From: Myxococcus eversor
GTDB taxonomy: Bacteria > Myxococcota > Myxococcia > Myxococcales > Myxococcaceae
Reading direction: 5' to 3'
Assembly (NCBI RefSeq): GCF_010894455.1
Contig: NZ_JAAIXY010000008.1
Span: 310,001-374,000 of the forward strand
DNA: 64,000 nucleotides
Shown here piece after piece: positions 54,163 through 63,063 of this stretch (positions are counted from its first letter, which is position 1; the number at the start of each line of letters is the position of its first letter). The notes beneath the pieces are model-generated. The model saw nothing but the letters and a program-made list of their open reading frames with translations, did not search any database and was not told where the DNA came from. The translations under genes were made by a program, and so were the position numbers.

Positions 54163-55584
54163 ATGTCGGAGGTGGAAGTGCCGTCGTCGTCGGGGCCCGC
54201 CGTGGGATTCTGGGCATCGCTGAAGGAAGCCATGCACGGCACGGAGCGGGACCTCACGGGCCTGCCGGTGAAGCGCGCCATCTTCCTGCTCGCGGTCCCC
54301 ATGGTGCTGGAGATGGTGATGGAGTCCATCTTCGCCGTGGTGGACGTCTTCTTCGTCGGGCGGCTGGGCGCGGATGCCGTCGCGACGGTGGGCCTGACGG
54401 AGTCGCTGCTCACCATCATCTACGCCGCCGCGGCGGGGCTGAGCATCGGCGCCACCGCGCTGGTGTCGCGCCGCATCGGTGAGAAGGACCCGGAGCGCGC
54501 CGCGCGCACGGCGGTGCAGGCGATAGGCCTGGGGGCGCTGCTGGCCATTCCCATCTCGGTGGCGGGCGTCGTCTTCGCCCGGCCGCTGATGGGGCTGATG
54601 GGCGGCTCGCCGTGGGTGCTGGAGCAGGGCGTGCGCTACACGCAGGTGATGCTCGGTGGCATGGGCAGCGTGCTGCTCCTGTTCCTCATCAACGCCATCT
54701 TCCGGGGCGCGGGCGATGCGGCCATCGCCATGCGGGTGCTGTGGCTGGCCAACGCCATCAACATCGTCCTGGCGCCCATGCTCATCTTCGGCGTGGGGCC
54801 CTTCCCCGAGCTGGGCGTCATGGGGGCCGCGGTCGCCACGACGTTCGGCCGCGGCTGTGGCGTGCTGTACCAGCTCTACCGGCTGGCGCGCGGCAGCGGG
54901 CGGCTCCAGGTGCGCCGCGAGCACCTGCGGCTGGAGCCGGGGACGATGCTGGCGATGCTGCGGCTGTCTGGCGCGGGCACGGCGCAGTCGCTGGTGAACA
55001 CCTCGAGCTGGGTGGTGCTGGCGCGCATCGTCGCGACGTTCGGCAGCGCGGCGGTGGCGGGCTACACCATCGCCATGCGCATCGTCCTCTTCGCGCTGTT
55101 GCCCTCATGGGGCCTGGCCAACGCGGCGGCCACGCTGGTGGGGCAGAGCCTGGGCGCGAAGCAGCCGGAGCGCGGCGAGCGCGCGGTGTGGACGGCGGGC
55201 GCCATCAACGCCGTCTTCCTGGGCTCGCTGGGCGTGTTGTTCTTCGTGTTCGCCCAACCGCTGACAAGCAGCTTCTCGCCCGACGCGGCGGTGGTGGACC
55301 ACGCGTCGCATGCGCTGCGCATCATCAGCACGGGCTTCCTCTTCTACGCCTTCGGCATGGTGCTGACGCAGTCCTTCAACGGCGCCGGTGACACCGCCAC
55401 GCCCACCCTCATCAACATCTTCTGCTTCTGGATGTTGGAATTGCCGCTGGCGTGGGCGCTGTCGGGGCCCGGAGGGATGGGGCCCTCGGGCGTCTTCCTG
55501 GCCCTCACGGTGGCCTTCTCCGTGCTGGCCATCGTCTCCGCCGTGCTCTTCCGGCGGGGCACCTGGAAGCTCCGTCAGGTGTAG
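54163..55584 (+). CDS. MATE-family multidrug/cation antiporter
   Basis: 473 residues with about 12 transmembrane helices. MATE signatures include VPMVLEMVMESIFAVVDVFF, VGRLGADAVATVGLTESLLT and, in the second half, MLRLSGAGTAQSLVNTSSW and GYTIAMRIVLFALLPSWGLA, NAAATLVGQSLGA. By family it exports drugs, organic cations or secondary metabolites in exchange for Na+ or H+. ATG 54163 is chosen because GGAGG lies six bases upstream; the longer open frame from 53869 has no supporting similarity. The N-terminal ~35 residues (MSEVEVPSSSGPAVGFWASL) precede helix 1. Monocistronic. Confidence 0.9.
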   Translation: MSEVEVPSSSGPAVGFWASLKEAMHGTERDLTGLPVKRAIFLLAVPMVLEMVMESIFAVVDVFFVGRLGADAVATVGLTESLLTIIYAAAAGLSIGATALVSRRIGEKDPERAARTAVQAIGLGALLAIPISVAGVVFARPLMGLMGGSPWVLEQGVRYTQVMLGGMGSVLLLFLINAIFRGAGDAAIAMRVLWLANAINIVLAPMLIFGVGPFPELGVMGAAVATTFGRGCGVLYQLYRLARGSGRLQVRREHLRLEPGTMLAMLRLSGAGTAQSLVNTSSWVVLARIVATFGSAAVAGYTIAMRIVLFALLPSWGLANAAATLVGQSLGAKQPERGERAVWTAGAINAVFLGSLGVLFFVFAQPLTSSFSPDAAVVDHASHALRIISTGFLFYAFGMVLTQSFNGAGDTATPTLINIFCFWMLELPLAWALSGPGGMGPSGVFLALTVAFSVLAIVSAVLFRRGTWKLRQV

Positions 55585-55633
55585 CGAAAGCTCCCGGGCG
55601 CGCGCGGCTCAGGTGCAGTGCGCGCCACCTGGC

Positions 55634-56047
55634 TCAGGGGCAGTAGGGGCAGGACGGCATGCCCGGATTGTCCGCCTCGAACTGCGCGTACACGCGGCAG
55701 TTGTCATTGCGCTTCCCCGAATCGCCCTGGCAGCCGTAGTGGTACGCGGCCTGACAGAAGGCGGAGGACTGCGGGTCCGTCGCCGGGCCCGAGTACGGGC
55801 GGGTGCACGCGTTCGACGTACCGCCGCATTCGTCGGGGTCGTCCTTCAGCTCCGAGTACGCGCACGCGCTGCCTTCACCATAGGAGGTGCAGGTGCTGTC
55901 GGACGGGCACCACTTGCAGGCATTGGCGACGTACTCGCTCGCGCAGGGGCCACAGGTGGAAATCTCGGCACAGGCATCCTCCTCGGTGCAGGCGGACAGG
56001 CCGAGGGACAACGCGAGGAGCGCGAGCAGGGTGGCGAGACGTGACAC
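55634..56047 (-). CDS. Small cysteine-rich lipoprotein, PSI/plexin-like
   Basis: 137 residues. Lipoprotein signal with lipobox LSAC (Cys ~20), then a Cys-rich domain with Cys, Gly and Trp spacing (DACAEISTCGPC, ACKWCPSDSTCTSYGEGSAC) that resembles PSI/plexin-type repeats, then a second Cys-bearing half ending SCPYCP. GTG 56047 is preferred because it opens a normal signal peptide and GGAG lies close upstream; the longer frame from 56137 adds no signal. An outer-membrane or periplasmic location is inferred. It lies downstream of the ABC importer genes on the same strand with a 104-base gap. Confidence 0.7.
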   Translation of the reverse strand: MSRLATLLALLALSLGLSACTEEDACAEISTCGPCASEYVANACKWCPSDSTCTSYGEGSACAYSELKDDPDECGGTSNACTRPYSGPATDPQSSAFCQAAYHYGCQGDSGKRNDNCRVYAQFEADNPGMPSCPYCP

Positions 56048-56151
56048 GGGGACTCCGAGTACCGGGGGGCCCTGGATTTTTGTCGGAGCCTCTCCTCCAG
56101 GCAATGAGTCCGGAATCATCCCCGCCGCTTCGCGCAAGGACTCTCGAACTC

Positions 56152-57186
56152 TCAGCCGACGGAGAACAGGCGCGCCTTGCGCAGTTGGACTTTGAGTGTC
56201 TGGCCCGGCCGCACTTCGAGTGGCGGCGCCACCACGCGCAGCAGGGTGCCGTCGACGGGGAAGCGGTACTCAGCGGCGTGTCCGAGGAACAGGCGAGCGG
56301 ACAGGGGCAGCGAGGTCCCCTGCTCGCCCAGGGTCAGGTCCTCGGGGCGGACGACGAGGGTGGCGGGCCCAGGGCGAGCGAGCGTGTCGGCCGGGAGCTG
56401 GAACACGGTGCCGCTCTGGGCGGTGTGAAAGGCGCCCTCGCGCACCTCGCCGGTGAGGACATTCGCGCCGCCGACGAAGCCCGCGACGAAGGGCGTGGCG
56501 GGCTCGCGGTACAGCGTCTCGGGCGCGTCCACCTGCTCGAGCACGCCCTGGTTCATCACCGCGATGCGGTCCGACAGCGCGAGCGCCTCGCCCTGGTCAT
56601 GCGTGACGAAGACGAGCGTGGTGCCCAGTCGCGCGCGCAGGGCCGCCAGCTCCGCGCGCAGCTCCTCGCGCAGCGCCGCGTCCAGGTTGGAGAGCGGCTC
56701 GTCCAGGAGCAGCACGCGGGGGCTGGCGACGAGCGCGCGCGCCAGGGCCACGCGCTGGAGCTGTCCGCCCGACAGTTCGTGGGGCCTGCGCGTCGCGAGC
56801 GCCTCCATGCGGACCTGGCGCAGGGCCTCGCGCACCTTGGTGGCCACCTCCGACTTCGGCATGCGCCGCAAGCTCAGCGGATAGGCCACGTTCTCCTCCA
56901 CCGAGCGGTGGGGCCAGACGGCATAGCCCTGGAACACCATGCCCAGGCCGCGCCGCTCGGGCGGCACGCGCACGCCGGGCCCCGCCACCGTCTCTCCGCC
57001 GATGCGGATGACGCCCGTGTCGGGGTGCTCCAGGCCCGCGAGCATCCGCAGCGTCGTCGTCTTGCCGCAACCGGACGGGCCCAGCAGCGAGACGAGCTCG
57101 CCGTCGCGGACCTCCAGGCTCAGGCCGCGCACCACGGGCGTGGCGCCGTAGGACTTGAACAACCCCTCCAACGAAATCGCCGCCAT
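56152..57186 (-). CDS. Iron(III)-type ABC importer, ATP-binding subunit
   Basis: 344 residues. Walker A GPSGCGKTT, Q-loop GMVFQGYAVWPHRSVEENV, signature LSGGQLQRVALARA, Walker B VLLLDEPLSNLD and H-loop VTHDQGEA, then a C-terminal TOBE domain (VVRPEDLTLGE). The CUT1/FbpC-type layout points to import. Its ATG (57186) overlaps the permease stop by one base (TGATG). With the permease and binding protein it forms an operon transcribed 59890 to 56152. The substrate group (ferric iron rather than, for example, thiamine or phosphonate) is inferred from the single long permease and the binding-protein type. Confidence 0.87.
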   Translation of the reverse strand: MAAISLEGLFKSYGATPVVRGLSLEVRDGELVSLLGPSGCGKTTTLRMLAGLEHPDTGVIRIGGETVAGPGVRVPPERRGLGMVFQGYAVWPHRSVEENVAYPLSLRRMPKSEVATKVREALRQVRMEALATRRPHELSGGQLQRVALARALVASPRVLLLDEPLSNLDAALREELRAELAALRARLGTTLVFVTHDQGEALALSDRIAVMNQGVLEQVDAPETLYREPATPFVAGFVGGANVLTGEVREGAFHTAQSGTVFQLPADTLARPGPATLVVRPEDLTLGEQGTSLPLSARLFLGHAAEYRFPVDGTLLRVVAPPLEVRPGQTLKVQLRKARLFSVG

Positions 57187-58847
57187 CACCGAACCTCCGC
57201 CGCGCGCCGGGCCACCAGCGCGAGCACCGCCTGCCCCAGCACCACCAGCGCCACGAAGGCACACGCGAGCACCGCCGCCGCCGCCGGGTCCGCGTAGCTC
57301 TGCAAGTCGAACAGCAGCTTGCCCAGCACCTCCGAGCCCGCGGGCACCAGCAGCACGGACATGGTGATTTCCGTCGCGCACGACAGGAAGGCCAGGATGA
57401 AGGCCACCGTGAGCGCGGGCCGCAGGAGCGGCAGCGGCACGTCGACGAAGGCCCGCAGCGGCCCCGCGCCGCTGATGCGCGCCGCCTCCGTCAACGACGG
57501 GTCCAACTGCGCCAGCGCCTCCGAGCTGTTGCGCGTCCCCAGCGCCAGGTACTTCGCCGCATAGGCGATGAGCAGCAGCCACGGCGTGTGCGCCAGCGCC
57601 AGCACGAAGGCCACCTTGTCCAACAGGATGAAGCGCCAGTCGCGCGAGAAGGCGAGCAGCAGCGCCAGGGCCAGCACCGTGCCCGGCACCGCGTAGGGCC
57701 AGACAGCGATGGCCTCCACGCCGGCACCCAGGCGATGGAAGGCGCGCTGGAGCAGCGCCGCCGCCAGTCCCAGGCCACAGACGAGGGTGCCTGCACCGGC
57801 GGCGAGCAGGAGACTCAGCCCGGTGGCGCGCAGGGTGCGCGGCTCCAGCAACACGCCGGACCAGTGCGAGAGCGTCAATTCCTCCCACGTGAGGCTCGCG
57901 CCGAAGCTGCGCTGGAGCGACGTGAGCAGGATGGCGGCCAGGGGCAGCAGCACCAGCAGCACGCAGGTGCCCGCCACGCCTCCGGTGACCCAGGCGCGCG
58001 CGCGGCCCAGGGTGAGCGGGCGCGAGGCCAGTCCCTTGCCGGTGCTCAATCGCACGCGGCCGGAGCGGCCCAGGGCCCACGTCGCCAGCAGCGACAGCGG
58101 CGTGAGCAGGAGCAGCGCGAGCGCGAGCGCGGAGGCTCGGCCCAGGCCCTCGTCGCCGAGCAGGACGAGCTCATAGATGCGCGTGGTGAGCACGCGTGTG
58201 GGCGGAGACGCCGACACGCCCAGCAGGTACGGCACGCCGAAGGAGGACGCCGCCATCAGGAACACCATCACCGCGCCGGACAGGAGCGACGGGAGCACCA
58301 GCGGCACCGTCGTCGTCAGCAGGGCCCGCGCGGGCGAGGCGCCGCACACGCGCGCAGCCTCCTCCAGCGCCGGGTCCACGCGTCGCAGCGCCGCGGCGCC
58401 GGCCAGCAACACCAGCGGCAGGCCGGACAGTCCTTCCACGAAGGCGATGCCCACCGGGCCATGGATGTCGAGCGTGCCTTCTCCCAGGAGCCGGTTGAGA
58501 TAGCCCGCGCGGGGACTGGCCAATGACAGCCAGCCCATGCCCCAGATGAACGCGGGAATCGCGGAGGGCAGGGTGAAGAGCACGGTGAAGGCGCCGCGCA
58601 GTGGCAGGTCCGTGCGGAACAGCAACAGCGACAGGGGCATGCCCAGAGCGAGCGCGAGCACCGCCGCGCCTCCGGAGATGGCCAGCGTGTTGCCCAGCGC
58701 GCCCGCCTCCGACGCCAGCCACTCCCAGCCCAACGCGCCCGGTGCCCCCGCGCCCCGCGCGAGCAGCAGCACCACCGGGCCCACCGCGAAGAGGACCAGG
58801 GGCAGAAGCCACGCGAACAACCCGAGCCACCGCGCTGACGTGTTCAT
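57186..58847 (-). CDS. Iron(III)-type ABC importer, double-domain permease
   Basis: 553 residues with ~12 transmembrane helices in two homologous halves, each with an EAA-type cytoplasmic loop: EEAARVCGASPARALLTTTV in the first and TEAARISGAGPLRAFVDVPL in the second. The single-chain, two-half permease is the FbpB/AfuB/SfuB type. Its ATG overlaps the stop of the binding-protein gene as ATGA (58844-58847), and its own stop overlaps the ATPase start, so all three are translationally coupled. Confidence 0.9.
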   Translation of the reverse strand: MNTSARWLGLFAWLLPLVLFAVGPVVLLLARGAGAPGALGWEWLASEAGALGNTLAISGGAAVLALALGMPLSLLLFRTDLPLRGAFTVLFTLPSAIPAFIWGMGWLSLASPRAGYLNRLLGEGTLDIHGPVGIAFVEGLSGLPLVLLAGAAALRRVDPALEEAARVCGASPARALLTTTVPLVLPSLLSGAVMVFLMAASSFGVPYLLGVSASPPTRVLTTRIYELVLLGDEGLGRASALALALLLLTPLSLLATWALGRSGRVRLSTGKGLASRPLTLGRARAWVTGGVAGTCVLLVLLPLAAILLTSLQRSFGASLTWEELTLSHWSGVLLEPRTLRATGLSLLLAAGAGTLVCGLGLAAALLQRAFHRLGAGVEAIAVWPYAVPGTVLALALLLAFSRDWRFILLDKVAFVLALAHTPWLLLIAYAAKYLALGTRNSSEALAQLDPSLTEAARISGAGPLRAFVDVPLPLLRPALTVAFILAFLSCATEITMSVLLVPAGSEVLGKLLFDLQSYADPAAAAVLACAFVALVVLGQAVLALVARRAAEVR

Positions 58848-59890
58848 CGCGAGAAGGCCCGGCTGAAGGCTTCCTTGATGGCGCCGCCGCGCGTAAGGCC
58901 CTCTTCCATCAGCGCGGGCGTCCACGGCTGTGTGCGCGTCAGCAGGGTGTCCACGCCGGGCTCTCCACCCGGGCCCGGGAGTCGGGGGTCCACCGCGTGC
59001 ATGTCCCCCTTCTCGACGATGAGGCGCTGGCCCTCCGGAGATAGCAGCACGTCCACCACCGCTTTCGCGGCCACGGGGTTGGGCGTCGTCGCGAAGAGGG
59101 CCACCGGCCCGGGGATGAGGACGGCGCCGTCCGTGGGCCAGACCACGCGAATCCGGCTGCCGCGCGAACGGGCCGTCAGCGCGTTCTCCAGCAGCAGCAC
59201 GCCCGCGTCCGCCTCGCCGCTCTCCACCTTCTGGAGCACCGCCGCGTTGCCTCCCGCGACGATGGCGCCGCGCTCGCGCAGGCCGGTGAAGTACCCCTCG
59301 CCATACTTCGTCCGACAGAACACCGCCCACGTGAAGGCCGTGCCCGACGTGAGCGGGTCGCCGATGGCCACGCGCCCCGTCCACGTCCCATCCACCAGCG
59401 CCGCGAACGACGTGGGCGGCGGTGGCGAGTCCTCGCGGTGCACCAGCACCATGGTGGACACGCGGATGGAGGCGTGGCGCGCGTCCAAATCCAACAGCGA
59501 GCGCGGGACGCGCAGCACGTGGGGCGAGGCGTAGGGCAGGAAGGCGCCCTCGCGCGCGAGTCGCTCGACGAAGAACGGGTCCGACGCGGAGAGGATGTCG
59601 GCGCGCACGGCACCCGCGGCGCGCTCGGCCTCCAGTCGGCTGGCCACCTTCTCGCTGCCGGCCTGGTACCAGCGCACGGTGACGCCGGGGAGCTGCTTCT
59701 TCAGCAGCGGCTCCAGCGCGTCCAGCACGTGCTGGTACATGGACGTGTAGACCCAGACCTCGCCGGACGGTGTGCCCTCATGGGAGAGGGTGGCGCCGGA
59801 GGAGGGCGCGGCGGACTCGATGCGACACGAGGAGAGCACGGCCAGCGTGAAGACGAGGCCGGCCGCTCGGGCCAGGGCGGGAAGGGACAT
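58844..59890 (-). CDS. ABC importer substrate-binding lipoprotein (ferric-binding type)
   Basis: 348 residues. Signal with lipobox LSSC (Cys ~22), then a type-2 periplasmic binding fold: EVWVYTSMYQHVLDALEPLL, VRWYQAGSEKVASRLEAERA, ADILSASDPFFVERLAREGA, TSGTAFTWAVF and DAGVLLLENAL. By family it captures Fe(III) or a related small anion-chelate at the membrane face and hands it to the permease. ATG 59890 gives the standard lipoprotein signal; the longer open frame from 60097 does not. First gene of the importer operon. Confidence 0.87.
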   Translation of the reverse strand: MSLPALARAAGLVFTLAVLSSCRIESAAPSSGATLSHEGTPSGEVWVYTSMYQHVLDALEPLLKKQLPGVTVRWYQAGSEKVASRLEAERAAGAVRADILSASDPFFVERLAREGAFLPYASPHVLRVPRSLLDLDARHASIRVSTMVLVHREDSPPPPTSFAALVDGTWTGRVAIGDPLTSGTAFTWAVFCRTKYGEGYFTGLRERGAIVAGGNAAVLQKVESGEADAGVLLLENALTARSRGSRIRVVWPTDGAVLIPGPVALFATTPNPVAAKAVVDVLLSPEGQRLIVEKGDMHAVDPRLPGPGGEPGVDTLLTRTQPWTPALMEEGLTRGGAIKEAFSRAFSR

Positions 59891-59948
59891 GCGCCCGGGA
59901 TTATGCGGCACGGCCGGCGAAAGTCGCCGTCCGCTCGGGAGGCATCCC

Positions 59949-59991
59949 AAAAGGAAAGCCCCCTCCGCGCCGGGCTGGCACGGAAGGGGCT
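59949..59991 (-). terminator. Rho-independent terminator after the TIGR03806 gene
   Basis: On the minus strand AGCCCCTTCCG and CGGAGGGGGCT form an 11-base stem (one G-T pair) around a 13-base loop, followed by TTTCCTTTT. It lies 24 bases past the stop at 60015, separating that pair from the importer operon. Confidence 0.8.
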
Positions 59992-60014
59992 GTCCGTCGA
60001 CATGCGTCCCGCGT

Positions 60015-61289
60015 CTACTTGCAGGTGCGAGGCGGCATGGCGTCAATCCAGTCGGCGATGAGCTGCGAGCCCGCGTCATGGCGCAGGGCCCGGCCAATCT
60101 CCGGCATCATCTTCCCCGACTCCTCGGTGTCCATGCGGTACCAGAGGATGGACGTGGAGTGGTCTCCGGGGACGATGTCGAACTCACCGCCCACGCCGCT
60201 GCCCGCGGAGCCCGGCCGCTTGCAGTGGCCCAGGCTGAACTCGTCCGTCGTCTTGATGTCCAGGAACAGCCGGCTGGTGATGCCGGGCTGCGCCTTCGGG
60301 TTGTGGCAATGCGCGCAGTTGATGTCCAGATACGTGCGCGCACGGATTTCCAGGCTCGCCTCGTCCACGTTGAACGCATCCGGCGCGCGAGGAACCTGAA
60401 TCGCGGGAGGCAACCCCGTCAGCTTCCCGAGGTCCGCCAGGTGCTGGAGCTGGTTCAGGGTCTGTCCCCCATAGACGTGGTCCCGGTTGAGATACCGGGC
60501 CTTCACGCCGATGGGCAGCAACTGCTGGTTGTCCTGCTCGTCCACCACGTGGTGGCACTTCTGGCACTGGTTGCGCTGAGGCACCAGGTAGTCGAACTTC
60601 TTCGCCACGCCCTCGGCGTCGATGAACTCGAAGTTCTTGAACACCTTGCCGCCCACGGCCTTGTCAGCCTCCGTCAGCGCGTCATTCCAGACGTAGGGAT
60701 ACGCCTCCCAGCCGCCCGGCTGCCGCACCAGGATGCGCGTCTCCAGGGGGCGCACGTTCTTGTCCGGCTCCCGGAAGTCGGCGGGGAACGCGAACGTCTT
60801 GGTGATGATGGTCCCCACCGGCAAATCCAACACGTCGGACGCCGAGTACGCCGCCGTCTTGCCCGCGGGCACGTACAGCGTGCGGGACTTCAGCGAGTAG
60901 TCGGAGAACAGCGGCGTGGTCAGCTCGTACGGGACGTTGCCCGCCACGGGCTGGAAGTCGCCCGTCGCCGGAGTCCCCGTGAAGAGGCCCAGCTCCGACA
61001 GCTTGTTGGGGATGGTGACGGTGCCCTCGGGCTGCCCGGCATCGGGCGTTCCCGCGTCCGTCCCCGCATCCACTCCGGCGTCGGGTTCACCCGCGTCCGG
61101 CCCCGCGTCGGGCGTGGACGGAGTGCCGGAGTCACCCGCATCAGGGGTGCCGCTGTCCACCGGCGTGGGGTTTCCCGAGTCCGGAGTGCCATCGGCTCCA
61201 GGCGGGTCGTCCCCACCCGAGCAGGCGGCCACCGCCGCGGCGAGCAGCACCGCGGCGAGGCCCAGGCGAGTCATGTACGGCGCGCGCAT
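60015..61289 (-). CDS. TIGR03806-type exported protein with heme-binding motifs
   Basis: 424 residues. Lipoprotein signal (lipobox VAAC), then a Pro/Asp/Ala/Gly linker (~27-88), then the family domain: NKLSELGLFTG, NVPYELTTPLFSDYSLKSRT, RNQCQKCHHVVDEQ and INCAHCHNPKAQPG, ending IADWIDAMPP. Two CxxCH-type motifs (CQKCH, CAHCH) imply covalent heme, as in the related SO_2930 group. In my recollection TIGR03806 is always encoded beside TIGR03805, as here; the pair is exported and functionally linked but of unknown role. The start is ATG 61289. Confidence 0.83.
   Translation of the reverse strand: MRAPYMTRLGLAAVLLAAAVAACSGGDDPPGADGTPDSGNPTPVDSGTPDAGDSGTPSTPDAGPDAGEPDAGVDAGTDAGTPDAGQPEGTVTIPNKLSELGLFTGTPATGDFQPVAGNVPYELTTPLFSDYSLKSRTLYVPAGKTAAYSASDVLDLPVGTIITKTFAFPADFREPDKNVRPLETRILVRQPGGWEAYPYVWNDALTEADKAVGGKVFKNFEFIDAEGVAKKFDYLVPQRNQCQKCHHVVDEQDNQQLLPIGVKARYLNRDHVYGGQTLNQLQHLADLGKLTGLPPAIQVPRAPDAFNVDEASLEIRARTYLDINCAHCHNPKAQPGITSRLFLDIKTTDEFSLGHCKRPGSAGSGVGGEFDIVPGDHSTSILWYRMDTEESGKMMPEIGRALRHDAGSQLIADWIDAMPPRTCK
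61025..61205 (-). repeat. Pro-Asp-Ala-Gly linker repeats
   Basis: Irregular repeats of codons for P-D-A-G, P-D-S-G and related tetrads between the lipid anchor and the folded domain of the TIGR03806 protein. The linker would hold the domain off the membrane. The same motif occurs before the MYXO-CTERM of the glucoamylase and in the TIGR03805 protein. Confidence 0.7.
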
Positions 61290-61314
61290 GGCGAGTCAGT
61301 CCTTGAACCGCCGC

Positions 61315-62853
61315 TCAGGGAAGCGCCAGCGCGGGGCTGAAGCCCGTGCAGTTGAACGGCACCGCGCCCTGGTCGTAGCGGCGCGTCTCCGCCCAGGCAC
61401 CCGCCACGTCGGGCTCCGCCGACATGAGCTTGGCCGTCACGGCCTGCAGGTCCAGGTCCACGATGGACGCCTTCGTGGTCGCCGGCACCGTGTTGTTGAC
61501 GAAGCACAGGCGCACGCCGTTGGCCACCGCCTCGTTGCGCGGCGCCGGGTCGATGCCATCCCACAGCACGTGCTCCACGCGGTCCACGCCGTGCGCGGCC
61601 TTGCCGTAGGCATACACGCCCGTCACCAGCGCGCCCAGCGGGCGACGCGCCGGGTCCGGCGTGCCGTTGTCCACGCTGGTGCCGCTGCCGCCCGTGAAGG
61701 TGTTGCCGTGGACGTACACGTCCGCGCTGGCGAAGTTGTAGAAGCCCGCCGCCCACAGGACGGGGTTGGGCTCGATGGCGAAGCCGCTGAGCACCGCGAT
61801 GTCCACCGTGTTGTTGTCACCCCACGTGTTGCCCACGAACTCCACCCGGCGCGACGCCAGGATGAACGTGCCCGTGCCCGCCGGCACCTGCGACACCGTG
61901 CTGCTGCTCGCCGTCACCGAAGCGAAGTTGGGGCGGTTGTTGCCGGTGATGATGTTCTTGGTGATGAGGATGTCGGTGCCCTTGATGGGGTTGCCCGGCA
62001 AATCGAACACCACCAGGCCCGTGGTGTTGTCGATGGCCGTGTTGCCCTCCACGTAGGCGAACTTCGTGTTCTCGATTTCGATGCCCGCCACGTTCTTCTT
62101 CGCGATGTTGCGGCGGACGATGGTGTAGCGCGTCTGGCCCACGTAGATGCCGGCGTCGGCCGCGTTGTACGCCTCGCTGTCCTCGATGAGCACGTAGCGC
62201 GACTTCACCGGGTAGATGCCGTACTTGCCGTTGTTCTCGTTGTTCTCCTGCGCCCACTCCGTGCGGATGCGCTGGATGAACACGTTGGCGGAGTTCTCCA
62301 CGCGCAGCGCGTCCTTCTTCGCGTTCCACAGCGCCAGGTCGCGCACGGTGAACAGCTTGCCAATCACGTCCAGGCCGTTGGTGTTGGAGGCCGCGTTGGA
62401 GAAGTCCAGCACGGTGCTGGCGGTGCCACCGGTGCCCTCACCCTGCGCGCCACGGCCCGCGCCGGCGATGGTGATGCCGTCCTGACGGATGGTCACCGCG
62501 TTGTCGAAGTGGAACGTGCCCGCGCCCAGTTGAATCGTGGTGCAGGGCGCCAGGTCATTGACCGCGTTCTGCAGCGCCTGCTCCTGACCCGGAGCGAAAG
62601 TCACCGTCGTCCGCTGTGCGTCGGTACACGAGAACTCCACGGGGTACCGGGTAACTGCGTCCGGCGTGCCTGAATCCGGCGTGCCCGAATCCGGCGTGCC
62701 CGAATCCGGCGTGCCGGGACCCTCGCCCGTATCCGGGTGGGGGCTCGCGAACGCCCGGTCATCGTCTTCGTCAGAGCATGCGGGAATGGCGAGCAGACTC
62801 AGCGCGGCGACGAGCACGGCACGTGACAGACGCGAAAGCGGCAGACGGTTCAT
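61315..62853 (-). CDS. TIGR03805-type parallel beta-helix lipoprotein
   Basis: 512 residues. Lipoprotein signal with lipobox IPAC (Cys ~27), a linker with four near-identical five-residue repeats (GTPDS), then a right-handed parallel beta-helix of the pectate-lyase/NosD fold: LGAGTFHFDNAVTIRQDGIT, DSEAYNAADAGIYVGQTRYT, RRNIAKKNVAGIEIENTKFA, EGNTAIDNTTGLVVFDLPGN. ATG 62853 has AGGAGGA upstream. It starts the two-gene operon with TIGR03806 (25-base spacer). By family the pair is exported together; carbohydrate or surface-polymer handling is a guess. Confidence 0.85.
   Translation of the reverse strand: MNRLPLSRLSRAVLVAALSLLAIPACSDEDDDRAFASPHPDTGEGPGTPDSGTPDSGTPDSGTPDAVTRYPVEFSCTDAQRTTVTFAPGQEQALQNAVNDLAPCTTIQLGAGTFHFDNAVTIRQDGITIAGAGRGAQGEGTGGTASTVLDFSNAASNTNGLDVIGKLFTVRDLALWNAKKDALRVENSANVFIQRIRTEWAQENNENNGKYGIYPVKSRYVLIEDSEAYNAADAGIYVGQTRYTIVRRNIAKKNVAGIEIENTKFAYVEGNTAIDNTTGLVVFDLPGNPIKGTDILITKNIITGNNRPNFASVTASSSTVSQVPAGTGTFILASRRVEFVGNTWGDNNTVDIAVLSGFAIEPNPVLWAAGFYNFASADVYVHGNTFTGGSGTSVDNGTPDPARRPLGALVTGVYAYGKAAHGVDRVEHVLWDGIDPAPRNEAVANGVRLCFVNNTVPATTKASIVDLDLQAVTAKLMSAEPDVAGAWAETRRYDQGAVPFNCTGFSPALALP
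62657..62716 (-). repeat. 15-base tandem repeat, four units
   Basis: Units GCGTCCGGCGTGCCT, then three of GAATCCGGCGTGCC(C/C/G). They encode GTPDA/GTPDS repeats in the linker of the TIGR03805 lipoprotein. Repeat number is likely to vary among strains, changing the linker length by five residues per unit. Confidence 0.8.
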
Positions 62854-63063
62854 CAGGCTTCCTCCTGCGGTAATGCGCGCCCCGTTCGACTCTGACGAGT
62901 GCGAAGCTGTGAAGCGCGGCGAGGGATGCGCGAATCCTCGTCTCCACGAGGTCCGACCTCAAGGGTTCGGTGAGGAATTCCTCCACGCCTGGGTTTCGTG
63001 ACGCAGTGCGATGTGCGAAGGAATGACGACTGTATTTTTCGCGGGTGAGGAGACGCGTCCCAC

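Noticed and set aside
56138..57186. Longer start for the importer ATPase from the frame open to 58080
   Set aside because: The upstream translation overlaps the permease gene in another frame and lacks similarity; ATG 57186 overlaps the permease stop as expected.
62657..62716. Possible CRISPR-like repeat array
   Set aside because: Units are contiguous without spacers and lie in frame within a coding sequence; they encode a protein linker.
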